Positions 18,013 through 25,931 of a stretch of DNA of 46,315 nucleotides are shown one piece after another; the stretch's first letter is position 1, and each line of letters begins with the position of its first letter. The notes below the pieces were generated by a model. The model was not told the origin of the DNA, made no database searches, and saw only the letters and a list, made by a program, of their open reading frames with translations. The translations under genes were made by a program, and so were the position numbers. Source of the stretch: Acidobacteriota bacterium (GTDB lineage Bacteria; Acidobacteriota; Terriglobia; Bryobacterales; Bryobacteraceae). The stretch covers positions 1 to 46,315 of the forward strand of contig JACQZT010000135.1 of NCBI GenBank assembly GCA_016213755.1, given 5' to 3'.

Positions 18013-19109
18013 AGAGCCTCCTCGCGGCACTCCTTTTCCTCTCGATCCTGCTGGCCTGGGCGCCCTGGCGCTGGGCCGTCAGCCTGCTCGAAACCGGCGC
18101 CTTTCTGCTGGCGGCGGCCGCTCTTACCCGGCGCTCCTTGCGCTTCAGCCGCCTGCTGATCCCCCTGGCCGCCGCGCCCCTGTGGGGCCTGCTGCAACTG
18201 GCCGCGCGGACAACCGTCTATCCCCACGCCACCTGGAACGCCGTGCTGCTGTGGCTCACCAACCTGGCGGTCTTCTTCGTGGCCCTTCAGTCCTTTGACC
18301 GGCGCGCCGTGCTGTGGTTCGGATTCGCCCTCAGCGTGGTGTCCACGTTGCAGGCCTTCACCTCTCCGGGCAAGGTTTTTTGGATCTTCCCGGCCGGTCA
18401 TCCGAGCTACCGGCTAAGTTCGTTCCTTTCGCCCAATCAGTACGCGGCCTTCGTCGTGCTCGTGCTGCCCCTGGCGCTGGACCGGGCCTTCGAGGACCGC
18501 CGGCGGCGCCTCTCCGGCGTGGTCCTGGCCGGTGCGCTCTGCGCTTCCCTCATCGCCTCCGCCTCGCGCGCCGGCTTTCTGCTGGGCAGCCTGGAAGTCG
18601 CCTTCTTCACGCTTCTGTATGTCCGCCGCCGTGCCCGCACGCTGGCGCTGGTGGCCGCCTGCGCGGCCCTCTGCACTCTGGTGGTGGGCGGCGACCTGTT
18701 GTGGACCCGCCTGCTCCAGCCCGATCCGCACACCGGCCGGCGCGAAATGCTGGCCTCGTCGATCGAGATGATTCGCGCGCGCCCGGCCCTGGGCTTCGGC
18801 CTGGGCGCCTGGCCTGTGGCCTACCCCGTCTTCGCCCGCTACGACGACGGCCTCCTGGCCAACCACGCCCACAACGACTGGGCCGAATGGGCCGCCGAGG
18901 GCGGCCTGCCCTTTCTGGCCCTTCTGCTCTGGATCCCCGCCGCCAGCCTGCGGCCGGCCCTCGGCTCGCGCTGGGGCATCGGCGTCCTGGCGGTCTTCGC
19001 GCACTGCCTGGTGGACTATCCGCTCCAGCAGCCGGCCCTCGCCGCGCTGGTCTTCACTCTCCTCGCGGTTCTGCATTCAGAATACAAAGGGTTTACAAAA
19101 AGGGCTTGA
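18009..19109 (+). CDS. O-antigen ligase/polymerase-like membrane protein (Wzy_C family)
   Basis: The protein has 366 residues with about ten predicted membrane helices. The central ASASRAGFLLGSLEV and the long periplasmic loop GLGAWPVAYPVF ... NHAHNDWAEWAAEGG match the Wzy_C signature (R and H residues needed for ligation/polymerisation in O-antigen ligases). It joins or polymerises undecaprenyl-linked glycans in the family at large. A second polymerase-like protein is encoded at 25932, so this one may be the ligase. Its stop codon overlaps the -35 box of the next promoter. Confidence 0.85.
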   Translation: MKSLLAALLFLSILLAWAPWRWAVSLLETGAFLLAAAALTRRSLRFSRLLIPLAAAPLWGLLQLAARTTVYPHATWNAVLLWLTNLAVFFVALQSFDRRAVLWFGFALSVVSTLQAFTSPGKVFWIFPAGHPSYRLSSFLSPNQYAAFVVLVLPLALDRAFEDRRRRLSGVVLAGALCASLIASASRAGFLLGSLEVAFFTLLYVRRRARTLALVAACAALCTLVVGGDLLWTRLLQPDPHTGRREMLASSIEMIRARPALGFGLGAWPVAYPVFARYDDGLLANHAHNDWAEWAAEGGLPFLALLLWIPAASLRPALGSRWGIGVLAVFAHCLVDYPLQQPALAALVFTLLAVLHSEYKGFTKRA

Positions 19110-19133
19110 CTTTGTACACGAAACGTATAACAT
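19106..19133 (+). promoter_or_regulatory. Promoter of the exopolysaccharide operon
   Basis: TTGACT at 19106-19111 overlaps the TGA of the ligase-like gene. The -10 is either TATAAC (19126-19131, spacing 14) or, with better spacing, TAACAT (19128-19133, spacing 16). The 50 bases around it are a marked AT-rich island in otherwise very GC-rich DNA. It precedes the antiterminator gene and a structured leader. Confidence 0.6.
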
Positions 19134-19226
19134 TGGACCCTATTGGAGCCTGTCGTCCGGGTGAAAGCCCTGGTGGGTCCGACGTAGCGATAGCTGTGTC
19201 CTGAAGTCGCGGTACCTCCCCCGAAG
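19133..19226 (+). promoter_or_regulatory. Structured 5' leader upstream of the antiterminator gene
   Basis: About 100 untranslated bases can fold. TTGGACCC (19133-19140) pairs with GGGTCCGA (19175-19182, one wobble). Inside is CCGGG-TGAAAG-CCCTGG with one bulge. Then comes TAGC-GATA-GCTG with a GNRA-type tetraloop. GTCG (19152-19155) can alternatively pair with CGAC (19180-19183), which would compete with the outer stem. I do not recognise it as a known riboswitch class. The following gene has only a weak Shine-Dalgarno. Confidence 0.45.
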
Positions 19227-19235
19227 TAGAATCCT

Positions 19236-19754
19236 ATGAGTCCAGCGCATTCGCGTGCCGAATGGTACGCTCTGACTGTCAAACCCCGGCACGAGAGGAC
19301 CGTGGCCCGCAACCTGCGCGGCCGGGGGCTGGAGGAATTCGCTCCCTTCTGCCGCGCCCGGCGGCGCTGGTGCGACCGCATCAAGGAACTCGAGACGCCG
19401 CTGTTCCCCGGCTACGTCTTCTGCCGGTTCTCTTACGAGCAGCGGATGCTGGTGCTGAACACGCCCAGCGTCACCTCCATCGTGGGTTTCGGCAAGCATC
19501 CCACCCCGGCGGGCGAAGAGGAGATCGACGCCCTGCGGTCGATCGTGGCGTCGGGACTGCCGGCCCAGCCTTGGCCCTATCTGCGCTTGGGGCAGAAGGT
19601 GCGCATCGAGCAAGGGTGCCTGGAAGGCGTGGTGGGGATCCTGCTGCGGGAGAAAGACCTCTGCCGCGTGCTGGTGAACGTGGAAATCCTGCAACGCTCG
19701 GTAGCCGTGGAAATCGACCGCGCCCTGTTGTGTCCGGTGCGAGAAGCCGCCTGA
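19236..19754 (+). CDS. NusG-family transcription antiterminator, UpxY/RfaH/LoaP type
   Basis: The protein has 172 residues. The NGN domain starts WYALTVKPRHERTVARNL and includes PLFPGYVFCRF. A KOW domain follows (LRLGQKVRIEQGCLEGVVGI). Specialised NusG paralogues of this kind bind RNA polymerase and let it read through terminators in long polysaccharide or antibiotic operons. As the first gene after the promoter of a roughly 15 kb wza-wzc-wzx-glycosyltransferase operon, it very probably acts on that operon. No strong Shine-Dalgarno precedes ATG 19236; the structured leader may control its translation or be its RNA target. Confidence 0.9.
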   Translation: MSPAHSRAEWYALTVKPRHERTVARNLRGRGLEEFAPFCRARRRWCDRIKELETPLFPGYVFCRFSYEQRMLVLNTPSVTSIVGFGKHPTPAGEEEIDALRSIVASGLPAQPWPYLRLGQKVRIEQGCLEGVVGILLREKDLCRVLVNVEILQRSVAVEIDRALLCPVREAA

Positions 19755-19770
19755 AGATCCCCTTATTCCC

Positions 19771-20001
19771 GTGTCGATCCTGAAACGTCGCAATCGAATC
19801 GTCGTTTTTCGCCTCACCGAGGAGGAGTACGACAACCTGCGGAATGCCTGCGTCACCCGCGGGGCCCGCAACGTCTCCGACTACGCCCGCTCCCAACTGC
19901 TGCTGGCCATGGAGCGGGACCGCTCGGAAGTGCTCGAGCGGCTTTCCGAACTCCAGACCTGGATGCGCCGGCTGGAGAAGTTCCTGGGCAACAAGAAGTG
20001 A
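19771..20001 (+). CDS. Small ribbon-helix-helix-like protein with C-terminal helix
   Basis: The protein has 76 residues from GTG 19771. The N-terminal half has a beta strand (RNRIVVFRLTEEEYDNL) and two helices (ARNVSDYARSQLLLAM), resembling CopG/MobC-type ribbon-helix-helix proteins. The C-terminal helix (LERLSELQTWMRRLEKFLG) has a heptad pattern. DNA binding is inferred from fold resemblance. It lies 16 bases after the antiterminator and overlaps or abuts wza. Autoregulation of the exopolysaccharide operon is the obvious guess; partner binding is the alternative. Confidence 0.75.
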   Translation: MSILKRRNRIVVFRLTEEEYDNLRNACVTRGARNVSDYARSQLLLAMERDRSEVLERLSELQTWMRRLEKFLGNKK

Positions 20002-20015
20002 TTTCGAGGCTGCCA

Positions 20016-20954
20016 ATGAGACTGGTAATATACCTGCTGGCCGGAACCTGGCTGCTGGCCCAGAGCCGGCCGGCCGACGTGGTGGATGTCAACCTCGCCG
20101 GCGTCGCCAACTTGCCGGCGCAGAAGATCGCCGCCAACGACCTGGTCGCGGTTTCGGTCTACGACTCGCCCGAGTTGACGCGCACGGTGCGCGTGGCGGC
20201 CGACGGGACCATCCGCTTCCCCATGCTGAAGGACCCCCTGGCGGTGGCCGGGATGCTGCCCGCGCAGTTGGAGCAGGCCCTGACGGGGGCGCTGAAGCGG
20301 GAGCGCATCCTGGTGGCGCCGGTGGTGAGCGTGACCATTTTGGAGTACGCCAGCCGGCCCATCGCCGTGGTGGGCGCGGTGAAGAAGCCGCTGACCTTCC
20401 AGGCCGTCGGCAAGGTGACGCTGCTGGATGCCCTGGCCAAAGCCGAAGGCCTGACCGGCGAGGCGGGGCCGGAACTTCTGGTGACGCGCCCGGCGCCGCC
20501 GGGCTCGCTGGTGCAACGCATTCCGATCAAGGCCCTGATCGATGCGGCCGACCCGGCGATGAACGTGACCCTGACGGGCGGCGAGGAGATCCGCGTGCCG
20601 GAAGCGCGCAAAATCTACGTCGTGGGCAACGTGCGCCGCTCCGGTGCCTTCCCCGTCCGCGACGGTTCCGAAACCACCGTGCTGCGCCTGCTCTCGCTGG
20701 CCGAGGGACTGGCGCCGTATGCCGCCAAGCGCGCCTACATCTACCGCGCCTCCTCCGACCCGGTCCTGCGGCGGGAAATCCCCGTCGAACTGGAGATGAT
20801 TTTGCAGCGCAAGTCGCCGGACGTGGCGCTGGTAGCCGACGACGTGCTCTACATTCCGGACAACAAAGGCCGCCGCACGGCGGCCACCGTGCTCGACCGG
20901 GTGACCGGCTTTGGCGCGGCCACCGCGTCGGGAGTGCTCATTTGGCGCCGCTAA
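20016..20954 (+). CDS. wza: Wza-like polysaccharide export protein
   Basis: The protein has 312 residues from ATG 20016, chosen because GAGG lies 5 bases upstream and it starts the signal peptide (MRLVIYLLAGTWLLAQ). GTG 19998, overlapping the previous stop, is an alternative. The Poly_export domain (IAANDLVAVSVYDSPELTRT, VAADGTIRFPMLK) is followed by two SLBB-type segments (IAVVGAVKKPLTF, IYVVGNVRRSGAFPV). No lipobox cysteine is visible, so it may be a non-lipidated periplasmic/outer-membrane exporter. It forms the exit path together with Wzc. Confidence 0.88.
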   Translation: MRLVIYLLAGTWLLAQSRPADVVDVNLAGVANLPAQKIAANDLVAVSVYDSPELTRTVRVAADGTIRFPMLKDPLAVAGMLPAQLEQALTGALKRERILVAPVVSVTILEYASRPIAVVGAVKKPLTFQAVGKVTLLDALAKAEGLTGEAGPELLVTRPAPPGSLVQRIPIKALIDAADPAMNVTLTGGEEIRVPEARKIYVVGNVRRSGAFPVRDGSETTVLRLLSLAEGLAPYAAKRAYIYRASSDPVLRREIPVELEMILQRKSPDVALVADDVLYIPDNKGRRTAATVLDRVTGFGAATASGVLIWRR

Positions 20955-20956
20955 TC

Positions 20957-21081
20957 ACCGCTCCCCGACATGTGGCGCACACACTCGTGCGTGCCGCGTC
21001 CACACTCCTGTGGACGCCCGGGCATCGACAGGAGTGTCGATGCGGCACGTTGAGAACGTGCGCCACGGTATTGGGAGCGGT
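20957..21081. repeat. Nested multi-hairpin palindrome filling the wza-wzc gap
   Basis: The nested stems are ACCGCTCCC/GGGAGCGGT (20957-20965 with 21073-21081), GTGGCGCAC/GTGCGCCAC (20972-20980 with 21058-21066) and CGTGCCGC/GCGGCACG (20990-20997 with 21042-21049). Inside are hairpins GTCCACA-CTCC-TGTGGAC (20998-21015) and CATCGACA-GGAG-TGTCGATG (21023-21042). Their loops CTCC and GGAG are complementary. CCCGGG is at the centre. It covers nearly the whole intergenic space of 139 bases. Confidence 0.85.
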
Positions 21082-21093
21082 CCAAAGACAAAC

Positions 21094-23277
21094 ATGCTCG
21101 AAAACAACACCAACGGAAACCACTTGGTCCTGGCCTCCGAACCGCAGCGCGTGATGGCGCCGCTGTCCGCGTGGGAACCCGAAGAGCCCATGGTGCCGCT
21201 CTCGCACTACCTGTGGATCCTCAAGCGCCACCGCTGGAAGATTCTGGGCGCCATCGCGGCGTGTGTGATCGCCGCCGTCATCGTCTCCGTCCGGCTCACG
21301 CCCATCTACGAATCCACCGCCACGGTGGACATCGACCGGCGCATCCCCAGCGGCATTCTGGGCCAGGAGGCCACGCAGTCGGTGACCAACGACGCCGACC
21401 AGTTCATGGCCACCCAGGTGAAGCTGATCCAGTCCGACTCGGTGCTGCGCCCGGTGGCCCGCAAGTACAATCTGCGCGAGCACGAGAAGGGTCTGCTCGA
21501 CTCCGAACCGGTGAAAGGGTTCGCCGAAGAGACGCCCGTGGTGCTCAAGAACCTCAAGGTGACCCGCCCGCCCAACACCTACCTGCTGCTGGTGAGCTAC
21601 CGCTCGCCGGACCGGCAACTGGCCTCCGACGTGGCCAACGCCATCGTGCAATCCTACCTGGAGCACACCTACAACATCCGCTACAAGGCCGCGGCCGGGC
21701 TGGGCCAGTTCATGGAGCGGCAACTGGAGGAGCTGCGGGCTAAGATGGAGCGCTCCAGCGCCGCCCTGGTCGGGTTCGAGCGCGAGCTGAGCGTCATCAA
21801 TCCCGAGGAGAAGACCAACATCGTCTCGGCGCGCCTGTTGCAGCTCAACACCGACTACACCAAGGCCCAGACCGACCGCGTGAACAAGGAAGCCGCCTTC
21901 GGCTCGGTGAAGAGCGGCACACTGGAAGCGGCGCAGGTTTCCAGCCAGGGCGAGGCGCTCAAGAAGCTGACCGAGGGTTTGAACGACTCCCAGCGCAGGT
22001 TCGCCGACGTCCGCACCCACTACGGCGAAAACCACCCCGAGTTCCGCAAGGCGCAGGCGCAGGTGGGCGAAACCGAGCGGCAGCTTAAAACCACCCAGGC
22101 CAGCATCGCGCGGCGCGTCGAGATCGAATACCGCGAGGCCCTCGACCGCGAATCCATGCTCCAGAAAGCAGTGTCCGAAACCAAGGGCGAATTCGACCGC
22201 CTCAACGCCCGCTCGTTCGAATACCAGACCCTCAAGCGCGAAGCCGAAAGCGACAAAAAGCTCTACGAAGAACTGGTCCGCAAAATCAAGGAGGCGGGCA
22301 TCAACGCCAGCTTCCAGAACAGCTCCATCCGCATCGCCGACCCGGCCCGGCCGGGCCTGAAGGCGGTGTTTCCGGACCTCAAGCTGAACGTGGCTTTGGC
22401 GCTGTTGCTGTCGAGTCTGATCTCGGTCGGCATCGCCGTCCTCAGCGACGTCCTGGACAACACCGTGCGCGACCCCGAGCAGGTAACCCGCACGTTGAAA
22501 ACCGTGGTGGTCGGCACCCTGCCCATGATCAAGAACTGGCGCGGCCGCCTCATGCCGCTCCCGGCGCAGGAACCGGGAAGCGAACTGGTTCCCGCGGCCT
22601 CTTCCAACAACCGAACCCTGACCGGCTTCGACGAGGCCGTGCGCAGCCTGCGCAATTCGATCCTCCTGACCGACTTCGACGGCCGGCTGCGGTCGGTGCT
22701 GATGACCAGCGCTTCGCCCGCCGAGGGTAAGACGACCGTGGCGGTTCACTTGGCCATGGCGCACGCCGAGCAGCATCGACGAACCCTGTTGATCGACGGC
22801 GATCTGCGCCGACCCAGCGTACACAAGTTTTTCGAAATCCCGAACAATCTGGGCCTCTCTAAGGTGCTCGTGGACGACTTCCCGTGGAGGGAAGCTTTGG
22901 TCAGACCCAGGGCGAACGTCGATCTGTATGTGCTGCCGGCCGGACCATCGACACGACGCGCGGCCGACTTAGTAGGAAAGGGCCTGCCCCAACTTCTGGA
23001 CGAGGCATCGATGGAGTTCGACTTTGTCATTCTGGATGCGCCACCCCTGCTCGGTTTCCCCGAACCGCTCCAGATGGCTGCATCCGTCGACGGAGTCCTC
23101 GTGGTGACGCGGGCAGGTCAGACCAATCGTGCCGCTGTGGCATCTGTGTTGAATACGCTCACCCGGCTCCGCGCCAACCTGGTGGGACTCGTGCTGAACG
23201 AAGTTCACCGGGATATGAGCCACAACTACTATTACTACGGCTACTACAGAAAGTACTATCGCGAGACCAAAGCGTGA
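21094..23277 (+). CDS. wzc: Wzc-like chain-length determinant and tyrosine autokinase
   Basis: The protein has 727 residues from ATG 21094; the frame is open further upstream through the palindrome, but that part is not protein-like. The N-terminal Wzz domain has a first membrane helix (ILGAIAACVIAAVIVSV), a long periplasmic coiled-coil stretch and a second helix (LNVALALLLSSLISVGIAVL). The cytoplasmic BY-kinase domain has Walker A (ASPAEGKTTVAVHLAMA), Walker A' (LLIDGDLRRPS) and Walker B (FVILDAPPLLGF). It ends in the tyrosine cluster NYYYYGYYRKYY, the usual autophosphorylation tail. It controls polymer length and export with Wza. Base composition falls within the kinase region. Confidence 0.93.
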   Translation: MLENNTNGNHLVLASEPQRVMAPLSAWEPEEPMVPLSHYLWILKRHRWKILGAIAACVIAAVIVSVRLTPIYESTATVDIDRRIPSGILGQEATQSVTNDADQFMATQVKLIQSDSVLRPVARKYNLREHEKGLLDSEPVKGFAEETPVVLKNLKVTRPPNTYLLLVSYRSPDRQLASDVANAIVQSYLEHTYNIRYKAAAGLGQFMERQLEELRAKMERSSAALVGFERELSVINPEEKTNIVSARLLQLNTDYTKAQTDRVNKEAAFGSVKSGTLEAAQVSSQGEALKKLTEGLNDSQRRFADVRTHYGENHPEFRKAQAQVGETERQLKTTQASIARRVEIEYREALDRESMLQKAVSETKGEFDRLNARSFEYQTLKREAESDKKLYEELVRKIKEAGINASFQNSSIRIADPARPGLKAVFPDLKLNVALALLLSSLISVGIAVLSDVLDNTVRDPEQVTRTLKTVVVGTLPMIKNWRGRLMPLPAQEPGSELVPAASSNNRTLTGFDEAVRSLRNSILLTDFDGRLRSVLMTSASPAEGKTTVAVHLAMAHAEQHRRTLLIDGDLRRPSVHKFFEIPNNLGLSKVLVDDFPWREALVRPRANVDLYVLPAGPSTRRAADLVGKGLPQLLDEASMEFDFVILDAPPLLGFPEPLQMAASVDGVLVVTRAGQTNRAAVASVLNTLTRLRANLVGLVLNEVHRDMSHNYYYYGYYRKYYRETKA

Positions 23278-23311
23278 CTCGCTACCTGGCGGAGATCCTC
23301 GAACGGCCGGA

Positions 23312-24688
23312 ATGAACATGATGGCCAAATGGCTGGACGGCGCGAGATTCCCAGATCTCGTGAACTCCTTGCTCAGCGCTCAGCTTACGCGCGCGGCGGC
23401 TTGGGTAGTCCTCAGCACTGGCACGCTGCAACTCTTTAACCTTTTCGCCGCGATCGTGACTGCAAGGCTTCTCGGAAAAACACATTTCGGAGAACTCGCC
23501 ATGCTGCAGAGCACCCTGGGCATGTTTGGCGTCTTCGCAGGCTTGGGCCTCGGCATTACGACGGTCAAGTTCGTGGCGGAGTTCAAACGTACCGACCCGG
23601 ATCGAAGTGGCCGCATCATTGGTCTTCTGCTGCTGTCTGGAGTCCTGTTTGGCGTTGTGTGCGCTCTGTTCCTGGTCGCCTGCGCCCCGAACATGGCTGC
23701 ACGAGTGCTGAGCGCCTCCGCGCTGGCTTCCGATCTCCGCTTGGGCGCCGGGCTGGTTGTTTTCAACACGCTGAATGGAGTTCAACTCGGGGCGTTCACC
23801 GGCCTGGAAGCCTACCGCTCCGCCGCCTATGTGAATCTTGTCCGCGGGCTCGTATGCATGCCGGTGCTCATAGTCCCCGTCGCAGTATGGCAACTCCCGG
23901 GCGCTGTGTGCGGACTGGTCGCAGCCGCCGGTCTTGGCTGCCTTTTGAATCAACTGGCTCTGCATCGCGTGTGCCGCGCCGCCAACATCACAATTCGATA
24001 CTCGGGCCTCCGCTCCGACCTGAGAGTGTTATGGAGTTTCTCGGTTCCCGCGTTTCTCGGCATGGCAATGACCTCTCCCGTCACCTGGATTGGCAACACG
24101 ATGCTGGTACAACTGCCGGGTGGCTACGCCGAGATGGGCTTGTTCAACGCCGCCAACCACTGGCGCTCCGCGCTGGCAACCTTGCCAGGGCTGGTTGCAC
24201 AGCCGGTCTTGCCAGTGCTGTCGCATCTGCATGCCGTTGGCGACCTCAGACAGCACCGGCGAGTACTTCTGTCGACCCTGAAGCTCATCTCTCTGCTCGT
24301 GGCGGGTCTTGCACTTCCCGTGTTCCTCCTGGCACCGGTAATCATGAGCGCTTACGGGCCGGACTACCGGAGAGGCGCTTCGGTACTGGTCGTCCTCGCC
24401 CTGACAGCGGTTCTGAGCGCCTGTTGCTCGGTGATCGGCCAGTCCATCGCAAGCGCGGGCAGGATGTGGCATGGCCTTCTCTTGAACTGTATATGGGCTT
24501 GTGCGTTCCTTCTGGCGGCACAGTTCTCGGTTGCACGCTGGGGGGCGCTGGGGCTGGCCGTGGCGCTGCTATCTTCTTACCTTGTGCACGCCATCACCAC
24601 GGCGGTTTACAGTGCCTTCGTGTTTATGAATCGCGAGACCGGCAGGACGACCCAACACCAGGACGATCACGCAAATGTCAGCGCATAG
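23312..24688 (+). CDS. wzx: Wzx-type polysaccharide flippase (MOP superfamily)
   Basis: The protein has 458 residues with about 12-14 predicted membrane helices and no soluble domain. The start (AAAWVVLSTGTLQLFNLFAA, VTARLLGKTHFGELAMLQS) is typical of polysaccharide-biosynthesis flippases, which move undecaprenyl-diphosphate-linked repeat units across the inner membrane. It sits between wzc and the first glycosyltransferase, whose start it overlaps by 14 bases. GC content is clearly lower than in the flanking loci. Confidence 0.88.
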   Translation: MNMMAKWLDGARFPDLVNSLLSAQLTRAAAWVVLSTGTLQLFNLFAAIVTARLLGKTHFGELAMLQSTLGMFGVFAGLGLGITTVKFVAEFKRTDPDRSGRIIGLLLLSGVLFGVVCALFLVACAPNMAARVLSASALASDLRLGAGLVVFNTLNGVQLGAFTGLEAYRSAAYVNLVRGLVCMPVLIVPVAVWQLPGAVCGLVAAAGLGCLLNQLALHRVCRAANITIRYSGLRSDLRVLWSFSVPAFLGMAMTSPVTWIGNTMLVQLPGGYAEMGLFNAANHWRSALATLPGLVAQPVLPVLSHLHAVGDLRQHRRVLLSTLKLISLLVAGLALPVFLLAPVIMSAYGPDYRRGASVLVVLALTAVLSACCSVIGQSIASAGRMWHGLLLNCIWACAFLLAAQFSVARWGALGLAVALLSSYLVHAITTAVYSAFVFMNRETGRTTQHQDDHANVSA

Positions 24689-25922
24689 GGCCCTGGATCT
24701 GCGGACGCCGTTTCCCGAACAGCCGACCGTCGCAATCCTGGTGACGTCGTTTCTCGACCCCCGCACGGGCGCTGTCATCGACGGCGGCCGGCCGCGGATC
24801 GTGCGCGATGTGGCGCGTCATCTGGTTGAGCGTGATTTCGCCGTCGTCGTCCTGCAAAAGGGCCTCGCGGACTCGGTGGTGCAATGGGAAACCGGCATTA
24901 CCGTTCACACCGTTCGCTGTCCCATCCCCACGTGGGGTGATCCCGTTTTCGCACTCCGGGCCCGCGGCATTACCCGGAGCGCCGCACTTTGCTGCTACGC
25001 CACTCCCGACGACGGGTTCCCGTTCTTCTCGGAACGCTCCTTTGCCATCCAACACGGCGTGTGGTGGGACGGACCACAGTACGCGGGTCTGAAAGGCTTG
25101 CTGGCAAGGATACTGCAACGCATAAGGAACCTCGCCCTGTGCCGGAGGACGAAGCTTGTTCTTTGTGTCGACTCGAACTTCGCCAACTACATGCGCCTGC
25201 TCGGCCCCGCGAGCTACCGCGCGGCGAGAAAGTGCGTATACCTGCCGAACTACGCCGACCTTTCTCGCTTCCCCACTCCAAGCGCCAGGCGGGTGCAGAG
25301 CCGCTTTGCCGGCAGAAAACTCCTCTTTCTGAGGCGGTTCGAGCCAAACCGGGGACCGCTTCTGTTCCTCGATGTGTGCAAACAACTCAAAGATGCGGAG
25401 TTTGACTTTCTCGCCGAGATGGTGGGTTGGGGGAAGGAAGCGCCCCTGGTCGCCCGGCGAATCGCGGAGTTAGGGCTTCAGGACCGGGTGAGCGTACGGT
25501 CTTCCAGTTTAGACGGCGTCGCGAAGGCGCTTGACGACGCGGCGATTTCCGTCGTTCCATCCTTGTGGTCCGAGGGCACGAGCCTTTCCGCCATCGAATC
25601 CATCGCCATGGGGGTTCCCGTCGTCGCGACCGATGTGGGAGGACTGGCGAACGTCGTGATTCCGAGCTTCAACGGCGAAGTCGTCCCGGCCGATGCCGCC
25701 GCGCTCGCCCGCGCCGTCATTCGGACATTGTCGAGCCAGCCCTGGTATGAAACGCTGTCCGCGAATTGCGTCCGGATGCGTTCGGCGTTTTCGAAGGACC
25801 GCTGGATAGACCGCTTCGACGAGATCCTCGGAAATGCCGGCGTCCTTGAACCGCCGCGCGAAGGGCCATCCATGCCGGCCGTCATCTCCGTGCCGTCCAG
25901 AACGGCGAAACCTGTTGCGTGA
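24675..25922 (+). CDS. GT4-family glycosyltransferase
   Basis: The protein has 415 residues. The C-terminal half has the GT-B signature of family 4: KLLFLRRFEPNRGP, an EX7E-type motif in SEGTSLSAIESIAMGVPVVA, then TDVGGLANVV. The N-terminal acceptor domain is divergent. It is expected to add one sugar to the lipid-linked repeat unit on the cytoplasmic side. Donor and acceptor cannot be deduced. It overlaps wzx by 14 bases; its stop lies in the same reading frame as the next gene, only nine bases before that gene's likely start. Confidence 0.87.
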   Translation: MSAHRALDLRTPFPEQPTVAILVTSFLDPRTGAVIDGGRPRIVRDVARHLVERDFAVVVLQKGLADSVVQWETGITVHTVRCPIPTWGDPVFALRARGITRSAALCCYATPDDGFPFFSERSFAIQHGVWWDGPQYAGLKGLLARILQRIRNLALCRRTKLVLCVDSNFANYMRLLGPASYRAARKCVYLPNYADLSRFPTPSARRVQSRFAGRKLLFLRRFEPNRGPLLFLDVCKQLKDAEFDFLAEMVGWGKEAPLVARRIAELGLQDRVSVRSSSLDGVAKALDDAAISVVPSLWSEGTSLSAIESIAMGVPVVATDVGGLANVVIPSFNGEVVPADAAALARAVIRTLSSQPWYETLSANCVRMRSAFSKDRWIDRFDEILGNAGVLEPPREGPSMPAVISVPSRTAKPVA

Positions 25923-25931
25923 GGTCGTCCG

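Noticed and set aside
19133-19226. Cobalamin, c-di-GMP or ydaO-type riboswitch, or a group II intron end
   Set aside because: The leader has a GGGTGAAAGCCC segment that recalls some of these, but the other conserved core blocks of each class are missing.
19227-19232. TAGAAT as a -10 box directly before the antiterminator ATG
   Set aside because: Transcription from it would begin inside the coding sequence; the TTGACT promoter upstream is better.
20911-21093. Upstream extension of the wzc frame through the palindrome
   Set aside because: The extension translates the repeat, has no Shine-Dalgarno and is not protein-like; ATG 21094 begins the normal Wzz N-terminus.
23221-23277. Tandem-repeat-like tyrosine codons at the end of wzc
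   Set aside because: This is the normal Tyr-rich autophosphorylation tail of bacterial tyrosine kinases, not a DNA repeat element.
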